From positions 1-40,431 of the forward strand of contig NZ_PDCP01000052.1 in NCBI RefSeq assembly GCF_002553505.1: a stretch of DNA of 40,431 nt, in the 5' to 3' direction. Shown in pieces: positions 15,944-25,672 of this stretch (the stretch's first letter is position 1; every line of letters begins with the position of its first letter). Made by a program: the position numbers and the translations under genes. Below the pieces are notes generated by a model. It saw nothing but the letters and a program-made list of their open reading frames with translations. It searched no databases and was not told where the DNA came from. The DNA comes from Mycolicibacterium agri. Lineage in GTDB: Bacteria > Actinomycetota > Actinomycetes > Mycobacteriales > Mycobacteriaceae.

Positions 15944-16399
15944 ATGGCGATCGAGGTTCAGCCCGCAGTGCTTCCCCACCTCACCGTCGACGACGCCGCC
16001 GCGGCAATCGACTTCTATGTGAAGGCGTTCGACGCGGTTGAGCACAACCGCATTCCCGGGCCGGGCGGCAAACTGATCCACGCCTCGCTCGGCATCAACG
16101 GATCGATGGTGATGCTCAACGACGACTTCCCGGAGATGAGCGGCGGCAAGTCGATGACGCCGAAGGCTCTCGGCGGTTCGCCGGTGACCATCCATCTGGT
16201 CGTCAACGACGTCGACAAGAAGTTCCAGCAGGCGATCGACGCGGGCGCCACCGTTGTGATGCCGCTCGAGGACCAGTTCTGGGGTGACCGCTACGGCGTG
16301 CTCCAGGATCCCTTCGGGCATCAGTGGTCGATGGGCCAGCCGGTGCGTGAGGTCGATATGGCCGAAATTCAGAACGCGATGAAGGGCGAGGGGCACTAA
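15944..16399 (+). CDS. VOC/PhnB-like glyoxalase-superfamily protein (Rv0887c-like)
   Basis: 151 residues with one PhnB-type VOC domain: LPHLTVDDAAAAIDFYVKAF at the N-terminus, LIHASLGINGSMVMLNDDFP in the middle, and DRYGVLQDPFGHQWSMGQP near the end. The size and position match M. tuberculosis Rv0887c. Substrate unknown. A strong AGGAG lies before the ATG. It ends 12 bp from the convergent fprB gene. Confidence 0.82.
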   Translation: MAIEVQPAVLPHLTVDDAAAAIDFYVKAFDAVEHNRIPGPGGKLIHASLGINGSMVMLNDDFPEMSGGKSMTPKALGGSPVTIHLVVNDVDKKFQQAIDAGATVVMPLEDQFWGDRYGVLQDPFGHQWSMGQPVREVDMAEIQNAMKGEGH

Positions 16400-16411
16400 C
16401 GGCCTGCCGGC

Positions 16412-18109
<1,698 letters not shown>

Positions 18110-18124
18110 GTACTTCGACGCCTC

Positions 18125-19141
18125 CTACGCGGCGGCGACCACATGGCCGCGCTGCGGCTCGCTGCGGTACCGGCTGGGCGGGCCGTCGATCTTGCAGATG
18201 CGCCACATGAGCTTGGCGATCGGGTTCATCAGCCCGGTGTCGGCGCACAGCATCCGCACGTCGCCGAACATGTCGCGCAGGAACTGCCGCGACTCCGGCG
18301 ACCGGAAGAACAGCTCCTTGCGCACCTCGCGCGGGATGTCGAATTCCTTCCAGAAGCTGCGCGGCGGCACCACGATCGCCTGGCACAACACCCGCATCAC
18401 GATCGGCACGTGCAGCGACAGCAGGAACCGCTGCCGCCGAGGCAGGTGCGGCAGCCGCTTGCGCAGATACTCATGTGCGAACGAGATGTGGCGGGCCTCC
18501 TCGGCGACGTGAATCGCCATCACCCGCTCCATGATCGGATGCAGCGACTTGCCTTCGCGCAGCACCATTTTCTGGGTGTGATCGATCGGCTCCTCGCCCG
18601 CGAGCACACCGAAGAAGAACGGGATCGGCAGCGGCCCGGCGATCAGCGGGATGAACGGCGACAGCCAGCGCAGCACGCGCGGCATGCCGGGGGCGTCGGC
18701 GCCGATCCGGTTCACCATCTCCTGAAACATCATGGTGTGGTTGCACTCTTCGACCGACTCGTGCAGGCAGTACCGGTACTCCGGGGAGCCGTTGGGCAGC
18801 CATGACGCGTAGTTCATCAGCCCGCGGATCAGGATCAGCTCGAACTGCAGACCGACCTTCGCGACGTTGGCCTGGCGGAACTTGCCGATCTCGATCTGCC
18901 GCTCGACGGGCTGCGCCTGATACCAAGGGTGCCGACCCAGCGGATCGGTTGCGGGCAGGATCCACCGCTTGTCGTTGTCGACGACCGCGAACTCCGGCGA
19001 ATCCCAGTCGATGTCGGTGTAGGGATTGAAGTTCCGCCGCACCGATCCCTCGGACAGTGTGGCGAGCATGGTGGTGTATTCGGTGTCGTCGAGCACCTCC
19101 ATGTTGCGGCGCCACCGCCTGACCATCCGGGTCCGAGCCAT
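18125..19141 (-). CDS. AurF-type diiron oxygenase (Rv0885-like)
   Basis: A 338-residue protein of the p-aminobenzoate N-oxygenase AurF/diiron oxygenase family. Ligand pattern: E101 (FELILIRG), E132/H135 (ESVEECNHTMMF), E182 or E183 (AGEEPIDH), H211, E215 and H218 (IHVAEEARHISFAH). The spacings 132-135 and 211-215-218 equal those of the AurF iron ligands as I recall them. It should oxidise a small molecule with O2 and external electrons; the substrate is unknown. The frame is open to 19276, but ATG 19141 has a strong GAGGAGG and gives the family length. fprB follows as probable redox partner; a CRP-type palindrome lies 121 bp upstream. Confidence 0.85.
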   Translation of the reverse strand: MARTRMVRRWRRNMEVLDDTEYTTMLATLSEGSVRRNFNPYTDIDWDSPEFAVVDNDKRWILPATDPLGRHPWYQAQPVERQIEIGKFRQANVAKVGLQFELILIRGLMNYASWLPNGSPEYRYCLHESVEECNHTMMFQEMVNRIGADAPGMPRVLRWLSPFIPLIAGPLPIPFFFGVLAGEEPIDHTQKMVLREGKSLHPIMERVMAIHVAEEARHISFAHEYLRKRLPHLPRRQRFLLSLHVPIVMRVLCQAIVVPPRSFWKEFDIPREVRKELFFRSPESRQFLRDMFGDVRMLCADTGLMNPIAKLMWRICKIDGPPSRYRSEPQRGHVVAAA

Positions 19142-19261
19142 CGCAGCCTCCTCAATGAGGTTTACATTCACAGCCTTTGTGTCCATCGACGGTACCGCAG
19201 GTATCGCATATTGAACAGGGCCGTGTGCGCGATGTGGCCGACCCCGACGTGCGAGGCCTGT

Positions 19262-19277
19262 TGTGAGATGGATCACA
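19262..19277. promoter_or_regulatory. Perfect CRP-type binding site
   Basis: TGTGA-GATGGA-TCACA is a perfect palindrome of the CRP/Rv3676 (GlxR-like) consensus. It lies 121 bp upstream of the diiron oxygenase start and 12 bp beyond the 3' end of the CAP gene. Position favours control of the diiron-fprB operon. Confidence 0.65.
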
Positions 19278-19288
19278 CCTCTGGGTGG

Positions 19289-19786
19289 CTACCGCGCCCC
19301 AAAGTCGACGGCCGCGGTCATCTTCTGGCCGTTGCTCACCGCCGCGAACCCGGCCTCGGTCAAGCCGCAGTCGGTGATGATCGCGCGGTGGCCGGGACTG
19401 TTCATCCACCAGTGGACCGCGGTCGCGGGTGTGCCTGCCGAACCGGTGCCCCAGAAGATGACCTCGCCGAGGTTGGCGTACGACGTGTAGCCGGCGTCAG
19501 TGACGCGCTGGACGACCGACGAGCCGTCGGATCCGGTGTGGTCGGCCACCCCGTTGTTGAGCATGTCCGTGGCCTGCCGCGCGGCCGCCGCGGTCAACTG
19601 CGGGTTAGATGAGACGGGTCCGCAGCCGTTGGCCGCCCGCGTCGCGTTGATTTCGTTCAATAGGGCACCGCCCAAGTCACCGCCGTCGGCCAGCGCCGGG
19701 CCCGCGGCGCCCAGCGATCCGAAAACGGCCGCGGCCGCACAGGCCGCACATAGAGAAGTCAGTGTCGAGGCTGTCCCGAGACTCAT
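19289..19786 (-). CDS. Secreted CAP-domain protein
   Basis: 165 residues from ATG 19786. A signal peptide is visible (TLTSLCAACAAAAVFGSLGA, then AGPALAD). The mature part is a small CAP/SCP domain: LLNEINATRAANGCGPVSSN, ATDMLNNGVADHTGSDGSS, AGYTSYANLGEVIFWG, and WMNSPGHRAIITDCG. The two CAP histidines are in DHTG and PGHR. Two cysteines may form a disulfide outside the cell. A longer GTG start at 19843 is possible but would put a charged extension before the signal. Actinobacterial CAP proteins of this type are secreted with unknown function. Confidence 0.82.
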   Translation of the reverse strand: MSLGTASTLTSLCAACAAAAVFGSLGAAGPALADGGDLGGALLNEINATRAANGCGPVSSNPQLTAAAARQATDMLNNGVADHTGSDGSSVVQRVTDAGYTSYANLGEVIFWGTGSAGTPATAVHWWMNSPGHRAIITDCGLTEAGFAAVSNGQKMTAAVDFGAR

Positions 19787-19928
19787 CTCGCCCCCCAATT
19801 TGGGCTTGAGCTGCAGTCCCCCGACAGATCCCAGTATGGCCACAATGCGGCGAGTTGAACCGGCGTTTACTGATCTTTCAAGTATTTTCCGCGCGCCATC
19901 CCCGCAGGAACCGCATATGGCCGGTCAC

Positions 19929-19934
19929 TACTCT
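19929..19934 (+). promoter_or_regulatory. -10 box of serC
   Basis: TACTCT ends 7 nt before the ATG of serC. No Shine-Dalgarno is present, so the serC transcript probably starts at the A of ATG. No clear -35 box. Confidence 0.45.
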
Positions 19935-19941
19935 TGTCCCT

Positions 19942-21054
19942 ATGGCCGAGCTGACGATCCCGAATGACCTCAAGCCCAGCGACGGACGGTTCGGCTCCGG
20001 GCCGTCGAAGGTGCGGCCCGAACAACTGCAGGCACTTGCCGCGGCCACCGAGCTTTTCGGCACCTCGCACCGCCAGGCGCCCGTGAAAAATCTGGTGGGC
20101 CGGGTCCGCGACGGGGTGCGTGCGCTGTTTTCGCTGCCCGACGGCTACGAGGTCATCCTCGGCAACGGCGGCTCGACGGCGTTCTGGGATGCCGCGACGT
20201 TCGGCCTGATCGACAAGCGCTCGCTGCACCTGACCTACGGCGAATTCAGCTCGAAGTTCGCCTCCGCGGTGACGAAGAACCCCTTCGTCGGCGACCCGGT
20301 GATCGTCAAGGCCGAGCCGGGCAGCGCCCCGACGCCGCAGTCGGATCCGTCGGTTGACGTCATCGCGTGGGCGCACAACGAGACGTCGACGGGTGTGGCC
20401 GTGCCCGTGCAGCGGCCCGAGGGTTCCGACGACGCGCTCATCGTCATCGACGCCACCTCGGCGGCCGGCGGCCTGCCGGTGGACATCGCCGACGCGGATG
20501 CCTATTACTTTGCGCCGCAGAAGAATTTCGCCGGTGACGGCGGACTGTGGATCGCTGTCGTGTCTCCGGCGGCGCTGTCGCGCATCGAGTCGATCGCGGC
20601 GTCCGGTCGCTGGGTACCCGACTTCCTGTCGCTGCCCATCGCCGTCGAGAACAGCCTGAAGAACCAGACCTACAACACGCCTGCGATCGGCACGCTGATC
20701 CTGCTCGCCGAGCAGCTGGACTGGATGCTGGGTAACGGCGGGCTGGACTGGGCCGTCAAGCGCACCGCCGACTCGTCGCAGCGGCTGTACTCATGGGCCG
20801 AGGCCTCGCAGTTCGCGACGCCGTTCGTCGCCGACCCCGAACATCGCTCGCAGGTGGTCGGCACCATCGACTTCTCCGACGACGTCGACGCGGCGGCGGT
20901 CGCCAAGGTGCTGAGGGCGAACGGGATCGTCGACACCGAGCCGTACCGCAAGCTCGGCCGCAACCAGCTGCGGGTGGCGATGTTCGTCGCGGTCGAACCC
21001 GACGACGTCAGCGCCCTCACACAGTGCGTCGACTGGGTGGTCGAACGGCTCTGA
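19942..21054 (+). CDS. serC: Phosphoserine aminotransferase SerC
   Basis: PLP enzyme that converts 3-phosphohydroxypyruvate and glutamate to phosphoserine in serine synthesis, with a role in B6 synthesis in some bacteria. The 370 residues match the actinobacterial SerC form. PLP lysine is K194 in YYFAPQKNFAGDGGLW; FGSGPSKVRPEQLQAL and LGNGGSTAFWDAATFGL are at the N-terminus; IENSLKNQTYNTP-like AVENSLKNQTYNTPAIGTL follows. The frame opens upstream at 19855, but ATG 19942 agrees with the family start and follows a -10-like TACTCT. sepH follows 108 bp later. Confidence 0.94.
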   Translation: MAELTIPNDLKPSDGRFGSGPSKVRPEQLQALAAATELFGTSHRQAPVKNLVGRVRDGVRALFSLPDGYEVILGNGGSTAFWDAATFGLIDKRSLHLTYGEFSSKFASAVTKNPFVGDPVIVKAEPGSAPTPQSDPSVDVIAWAHNETSTGVAVPVQRPEGSDDALIVIDATSAAGGLPVDIADADAYYFAPQKNFAGDGGLWIAVVSPAALSRIESIAASGRWVPDFLSLPIAVENSLKNQTYNTPAIGTLILLAEQLDWMLGNGGLDWAVKRTADSSQRLYSWAEASQFATPFVADPEHRSQVVGTIDFSDDVDAAAVAKVLRANGIVDTEPYRKLGRNQLRVAMFVAVEPDDVSALTQCVDWVVERL

Positions 21055-21162
21055 CCTGGGTAGCTCGGGCGTGTCGGCCGGGTAACGGGCCGATAACGCA
21101 GTAGGGTGATCGGCTAATCGGGCACGGCGTCCCGGCGCCATCGAAGCCCGGAGGAGGTCGGC

Positions 21163-21945
21163 ATGCGGGAACTCAAGGTCGTCGGACTCGACATTGATGG
21201 CAAACGCATCATCTGCGAAAGCGACGACCCCCACGAGAAGTTCATCCTGCGCGCCGACGACCGGTTGCGCGCCGCCATCCGCGGCGAGAAGTCCGCAGTC
21301 AGCCAATCCCAACCCGATGCCGAGGTTCCAAGCGTGCTGCGTCCCAAGGAGATTCAAGCCAGGATTCGCGCGGGCGCATCCATCGAGCAGGTGGCCGAGG
21401 CAGCGGGCGTCGACATCTCCCGCGTCGAGCGCTTCGCCCATCCGGTCCTTCTCGAACGCTCCCGCGCGGCCGAGCTGGCAACCGCAGCACATCCGGTGCT
21501 GGCCGACGGCCCTTCAGTGCTGACACTGTTGGAGACGGTCACGACCGCATTGATCGCCCGCGGCCTGGATCCCGACTCCACCAACTGGGACGCCTGGCGC
21601 AACGAGGACGGCCGCTGGACCGTGCAGCTGTCGTGGCAGGCGGGCCGCTCCGACAACGTCGCGCACTTCCGGTTCACGCCGGGCGCCCACGGAGGCACGG
21701 TCACCGCGTTCGACGATGCCGCCGCCGAACTCATCGACCCCGACTTCGCCAGGCCGCCGCTGCGTCCGGTGGCCCCAGTCGCCCAGCTCGACTTCGAGGC
21801 AGCCCCACCGGTCGCACCCGCAGAACCCGAGCCGCCGCAGCAGGAGCAGCCCAAGCCGGCGCGCGCCCGCAAGGCCAAGGGCAAGCCGGCCGTTCCGGCG
21901 TGGGAGGACGTGCTGCTGGGCGTGCGCTCCAGCGGCCAGCGCTGA
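21163..21945 (+). CDS. sepH: Septation protein SepH
   Basis: 260 residues of the DUF3071/SepH family. In Streptomyces SepH binds FtsZ and stimulates filament assembly at the division site; the family is conserved in actinobacteria. Seen here are the N-terminal MRELKVVGLDIDGKRIICES domain, the helix-turn-helix-like RPKEIQARIRAGASIEQVAE, AAGVDISRVERFAHPVLLER, the tryptophan-rich NWDAWRNEDGRWTVQLSWQA, a Pro/Glu/Ala-rich linker and the C-terminal motif VPAWEDVLLGVRSSGQ. GGAGGAGG precedes the ATG, and TAGGGT about 50 bp upstream is a possible -10. It ends exactly where the convergent DUF2537 gene ends. Confidence 0.9.
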   Translation: MRELKVVGLDIDGKRIICESDDPHEKFILRADDRLRAAIRGEKSAVSQSQPDAEVPSVLRPKEIQARIRAGASIEQVAEAAGVDISRVERFAHPVLLERSRAAELATAAHPVLADGPSVLTLLETVTTALIARGLDPDSTNWDAWRNEDGRWTVQLSWQAGRSDNVAHFRFTPGAHGGTVTAFDDAAAELIDPDFARPPLRPVAPVAQLDFEAAPPVAPAEPEPPQQEQPKPARARKAKGKPAVPAWEDVLLGVRSSGQR

Positions 21946-22221
21946 TCACCCGCCGAGCGTCATCGCCAGCAGCGCCAACCACGCGCCTGCGACACCGACG
22001 CCGAGGCCGAGCACGAACCACCGCAACACCGGTGTGTGCCGCCAGCCCCACACCGTCGGCGCCAACCCGCCGACCGCCACCAAGTTGAGCCCTATCGCCA
22101 GCAGCGGATGCACGCGGATCAGACCGACGCTCAGCACCACCACCGCGCCCGCGGTCACCATCGCGACGAACGCCGCAACGGTCAGGCCGGTGCCCCACGG
22201 CGTCGAGTCGTTGGTCGTCAT
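21946..22221 (-). CDS. DUF2537 membrane protein (Rv0882-like)
   Basis: 91 residues with three hydrophobic helices (LTVAAFVAMVTAGAVVVLSV, LLAIGLNLVAVGG, WFVLGLGVGVAGAWLALLA). Short polar N-terminus MTTNDSTPWG. Matches the size and place of Rv0882; no function known. I chose ATG 22221 because the open frame upstream to 22281 overlaps the 3' end of the methyltransferase gene and adds nothing recognisable. Its stop codon directly abuts that of sepH. Confidence 0.78.
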   Translation of the reverse strand: MTTNDSTPWGTGLTVAAFVAMVTAGAVVVLSVGLIRVHPLLAIGLNLVAVGGLAPTVWGWRHTPVLRWFVLGLGVGVAGAWLALLAMTLGG

Positions 22222-22246
22222 ACCCAAACCCCCAGTCGCTGCGCTG

Positions 22247-23071
22247 CTACCCCGCCGGATGCTCGAATCTAACCCGTTCATAGAACGCCAACGCCGCAGC
22301 CGTCGCGACGTTCAGCGAGTCCGTTCCCCGCGACATCGGGATGCGCACGCGGACGTCGCTGGCCCGCATCGCCGTCTCGGTCAGGCCGGGACCTTCGGCG
22401 CCGACGAGGATCGCGACGGGCTGGTCACCGACTTCCGCCATCGCGTCCGCCAGCGTGCGGGCGGCGGGGTCGGGCGTCATCGCCATAATGCGAAATCCCT
22501 TGTCGCGCAATGTGTTCAGATCACGCGGCCATGCCGTCGCCCAGGCGTAGGGCACCAGCAGGGCATGGCCCATCGACACCCGCACCGCGCGTCGATACAG
22601 CGGGTCGGCGCATCCGGTGCCGAACAGCACCCCGTCGACGCCGAGGCCCGCCGCGTTGCGGAAGATCGAACCGAGGTTCTCGTGGTCGTTGACGCCTTCG
22701 AGCACCGCGACCGTGCGCGCGCCGTCAATCACCGCCTCGACGGTCAGCTCCGGCGGCCGAGACGCCGAGGCGAGCACCCCGCGGTTGAGGTGGAAGCCGA
22801 CGACCTCGGCCATCACCTCGGCGTTCACGCGGTAGTACGGGGCGTCGCAGTCTTGCAGGTCGGCGGTTAGCTCCTGCAGGCGGCGGTCGGTGCCCAGCAT
22901 CGCGCGCGGCCGGAACCGCGACGCCAGCATCCGCTGCACCACGAGCACGCCTTCGGCGATCACCAATCCTTTGCCGGACGGCAGATCGGGCCGGCGGTCG
23001 ACGCTGTTGAGGTCGCGGAAATCGTCCAGGCGCGGATCGGCCGGATCGGCCACGTCGACGACAGGACTCAT
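22247..23071 (-). CDS. SpoU-family rRNA/tRNA 2'-O-methyltransferase (Rv0881-like)
   Basis: 274 residues. An N-terminal substrate-binding domain precedes a SPOUT knot: motif 1 NHENLGSIFRNAAGLGVDGV, motif 2 VAILVGAEGPGL and motif 3 VRIPMSRGTDSLNVATAAAL. It methylates the 2'-OH of a ribose in stable RNA using S-adenosylmethionine; the exact nucleotide is not predictable. ATG at 23071. The same protein stands next to DUF2537 and MarR genes in M. tuberculosis. It begins 43 bp after the MarR gene on the same strand. Confidence 0.87.
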   Translation of the reverse strand: MSPVVDVADPADPRLDDFRDLNSVDRRPDLPSGKGLVIAEGVLVVQRMLASRFRPRAMLGTDRRLQELTADLQDCDAPYYRVNAEVMAEVVGFHLNRGVLASASRPPELTVEAVIDGARTVAVLEGVNDHENLGSIFRNAAGLGVDGVLFGTGCADPLYRRAVRVSMGHALLVPYAWATAWPRDLNTLRDKGFRIMAMTPDPAARTLADAMAEVGDQPVAILVGAEGPGLTETAMRASDVRVRIPMSRGTDSLNVATAAALAFYERVRFEHPAG

Positions 23072-23114
23072 CGCCCTTCAGTGTCCGCGCTTCTCCCAGC
23101 CCCCCGAGGCGTCT

Positions 23115-23546
23115 TCACGACTTCTCGTCAACAAGCACCGACATGAGGTCGGCAGCGACGAGCAACGCCTCCCGCTGCTGCTCGTTGAACTGCGAAAGCC
23201 GCGTTTTCAGCCATTCCTGGCTAGCTTTGCGCTCCGCTTCGATCAATTCCGCGCCGCGCGGCGACACCGAAACCAAAACCTGTCGGCCGTCTGCCGGATG
23301 CGCGCTTCGTGCGACAAATCCGAGTTCTGCAAGCGAAGCGATTACTCGCGTCATCGAGGGCGGTCTGACCCGCTCACGCAGGGCCAATGCACCGGGAGTC
23401 ATGGCTCCCTCTTTTGCCAGAGTCGACAGCGCCGACAATTGCGACAGCGATATCGGTGATTCCGTTCGTCGAAACCTCAATTGGCGCGCCAATCGCATAA
23501 CTGCCAGGGACAGGTCGCTAGCCAATCGGGAATCAACATCGTTCAC
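23115..23546 (-). CDS. MarR-family regulator (Rv0880-like)
   Basis: 143 residues from GTG 23546, the same length as Rv0880. DNA-binding core: SLSQLSALSTLAKEGAMTPG, ALALRERVRPPSMTRVIASL, AELGFVARSAHPADGRQVLV. The open frame runs to 23651, but homology starts at VDSRLASDLSLAVMRL, and TATTCT ends 7 nt before the GTG. Targets are unknown; it is divergent from the DUF2530 gene and may control that promoter region. Confidence 0.87.
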   Translation of the reverse strand: MNDVDSRLASDLSLAVMRLARQLRFRRTESPISLSQLSALSTLAKEGAMTPGALALRERVRPPSMTRVIASLAELGFVARSAHPADGRQVLVSVSPRGAELIEAERKASQEWLKTRLSQFNEQQREALLVAADLMSVLVDEKS

Positions 23547-23553
23547 ATTGCAA

Positions 23554-23559
23554 AGAATA
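23554..23559 (-). promoter_or_regulatory. -10 box of the Rv0880-like MarR gene
   Basis: TATTCT on the minus strand, 7 nt before the GTG start; no Shine-Dalgarno. This decides the start at 23546 over the longer open frame. Confidence 0.55.
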
Positions 23560-23675
23560 GCGAGCGCTTCTTCCCGAGCGCAGCAAAATCGGACCGGCGA
23601 ACCGACGCAGTCGCGTCGCCCGTCGGTGTCGCCACTGGCCGCTCCCCGCATCGGTCACCGACTAGGTTGGGATCG

Positions 23676-23939
23676 ATGGACGCCGAACCGCCTACCGCCG
23701 CTGAGCCGGAACCGCCTGCGCTGCCCGGGATCTTGCTCGAACCGTGGCCGGTCATCATCGTCATCGCGGTCGGCTGGTTGGTTGCCGTCATCCTCGCCTT
23801 CGCAGTTCCCGCACTACACGAGTGGCGTCCGATCGCGGTTGCCGGATTGGGTGTCGGCGCATTCGGCACGTCGATTTTTCTCATTCAGCGGCGCGCCGCT
23901 CGGCGCGGCTCGCGGGGCGCCCAACGCGGCTTGAGCTGA
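23676..23939 (+). CDS. DUF2530 membrane protein (Rv0879c-like)
   Basis: 87 residues with a Pro/Glu-rich N-terminus, two membrane helices (PVIIVIAVGWLVAVILAFAV and IAVAGLGVGAFGTSIFLI) and a basic tail RRAARRGSRGAQRG. Size and place match Rv0879c. Function unknown. The ATG is 7 nt after TAGGTT, so it is probably leaderless. An SRPBCC gene with its own strong Shine-Dalgarno follows after 45 bp. Confidence 0.8.
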   Translation: MDAEPPTAAEPEPPALPGILLEPWPVIIVIAVGWLVAVILAFAVPALHEWRPIAVAGLGVGAFGTSIFLIQRRAARRGSRGAQRGLS

Positions 23940-23984
23940 GGGTCAATTCAGGCAGCGACGAAATAGCGACGGGAAGGAAGACCA

Positions 23985-24433
23985 ATGGCAGAGCCGCTAT
24001 TGCAGGAGCAGATCGAAATCAACGCCCCGGTGGCCAAGGTCTGGGCATTGATCTCCGATTTCAAACGGATGCCCCAGTGGAGTCCGCAATGCCGGCTGAT
24101 GAAGCCGCTGGGACCGCTGCGCCAAGGCACCAAAACGGTGAACCTCAACCGCCGCAATTTCCTGTTCTGGCCGACGACGAGCACAATCGTCGAGGTAATT
24201 CCGGAAAGGAAGCTGGCGTTTCGGGTCGACGCCAACAACACCATCTGGTCCTATGAGCTCGAGCCGACCGAGACCGGCACGCGGGTGATCGAGAGCAGGC
24301 ACGCCGAGAACGGCGTGAAGCCGGTATCCAACCTGACGGTGCACACGTTGTTCGGCGGCGTGCCGAACTTCGAGCGCGAACTCGTCGACGGCATGAAGAC
24401 CACGCTGGCGCGCATCAAGGCGGCGGCCGAGAG

Positions 24434-24437
<4 letters not shown>
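23985..24437 (+). CDS. SRPBCC-family (polyketide cyclase/START-like) protein
   Basis: 150 residues with one SRPBCC hydrophobic-pocket fold: EINAPVAKVWALISDFKRMP, QWSPQC, EVIPERKLAFRVDANNTIWS, YELEPTETGTRVIESRHA. These proteins bind or transform small hydrophobic molecules; no ligand can be named. GGAAGGAAG precedes the ATG. The AraC gene begins inside its stop codon (TTGA, 4-bp overlap), so the regulator may respond to the compound this protein handles. Confidence 0.78.
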
Positions 24438-24880
<443 letters not shown>

Positions 24881-24883
24881 GCA

Positions 24884-25513
24884 TCAGGCGGCGACGTCGG
24901 CCGCGAGAACTCCTTCGAGCGCGGCCATTTCGCCCGTCCGGGCCGCCGACAGGAACGCCGAGAACAGCCGCCGCTGATCGGCGGGCGCGGCGGCGGTGCG
25001 GCGTTCGGTCGTCAACCGCTTGCGGGCCCGGCTCACCAGCTGGCGGGCGTTCACGTCGGTGACGCCGACGGTGTGCCCGATCAAGTCGTAGGGGTAGTCG
25101 AACGCCTCCCGCAGGATGTAGGCGGCGCGCTCGGCTGGTGCGAGCTTCTCGAGCAGTGCCAGCGTGGCCGACTGCAGCGCGTCGGCTCGTTCGGCGCCCA
25201 GCGCAGGGTCCGCTTTGGTGTCGACCGGCTCGGGCAGCCACGGCGCGGCGCAGGTCTCGCGGCGGGCATGCGCCGACTGCAGCACGTTGATGCACAGCCG
25301 CGTCGTGGTCGTCACCAGAAACGCGGTGACATCGCGCACCGCGTCTCGGTCACAGAACTGCCATCGCAGCCACACGTCCTGAACGACGTCCTCGGCGTCG
25401 GCGACGCTGTGCAGCATCCGGTAGGCGACCGAGAAGATCCGGCGCCTGGCGCCTTCGAAGATCTCCACTGCGTCGGTGATGTCGGCGAGCGCGGCTGCGG
25501 TTGTCTCGGTCAT
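24884..25513 (-). CDS. ECF41-like sigma factor lacking most of its SnoaL domain
   Basis: 209 residues from ATG 25513. Region 2 is seen as ARRRIFSVAYRMLHSVADAE, DVVQDVWLRW; the linker has PWLPEP (residues 91-96), a hallmark of ECF41 sigma factors; region 4 is LAPAERAAYILREAFDYPYD, VTDVNARQLVSRARKRL. ECF41 proteins normally carry a C-terminal SnoaL-like domain of about 100 residues with a DGGG(K/R) motif that tunes activity. Here the protein stops about 27 residues into it (FLSAARTGEMAALEGVLAAD, VAA). The frame opens to 25642 but conserved sequence starts at the ATG. No anti-sigma gene is adjacent. The usual ECF41 partner (carboxymuconolactone decarboxylase, oxidoreductase or epimerase) may be the NmrA-like gene at 28498. 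Confidence 0.82.
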   Translation of the reverse strand: MTETTAAALADITDAVEIFEGARRRIFSVAYRMLHSVADAEDVVQDVWLRWQFCDRDAVRDVTAFLVTTTTRLCINVLQSAHARRETCAAPWLPEPVDTKADPALGAERADALQSATLALLEKLAPAERAAYILREAFDYPYDLIGHTVGVTDVNARQLVSRARKRLTTERRTAAAPADQRRLFSAFLSAARTGEMAALEGVLAADVAA

Positions 25514-25596
25514 GCATCTCAGCCTTGTGATCACCGCAGGCAACCGAGCCCTTGAAAACCCGTAGTCCGGTCCGTAGGCCCCCCTGGTTTTATTGC

Positions 25597-25656
25597 GCGA
25601 GCAGACGCTCGTGCCCGCAAAAGCCCAGGAAGAAGCGGACATTAGCGTCTGCTCGC
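25597..25656. repeat. 60-bp palindromic intergenic element
   Basis: GCGAGCAGACGCT (25597-25609) is perfectly inverted as AGCGTCTGCTCGC (25644-25656), a 13-bp stem. A competing small hairpin CGAGC-AGAC-GCTCG lies at 25598-25611. It stands 16 bp beyond the 3' end of the LuxR gene and 83 bp upstream of the sigma-factor gene, both on the minus strand. Likely a terminator for the LuxR operon or a dispersed repeat; compare 4559-4618. Confidence 0.65.
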
Positions 25657-25672
25657 GGGGAGAAAGTGAGGG

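Noticed and set aside
25597..25656. Classical intrinsic terminator
   Set aside because: The stem is strong but the loop is 34 nt and no T-run follows on either strand, so I list it as a palindromic repeat rather than a proven terminator.
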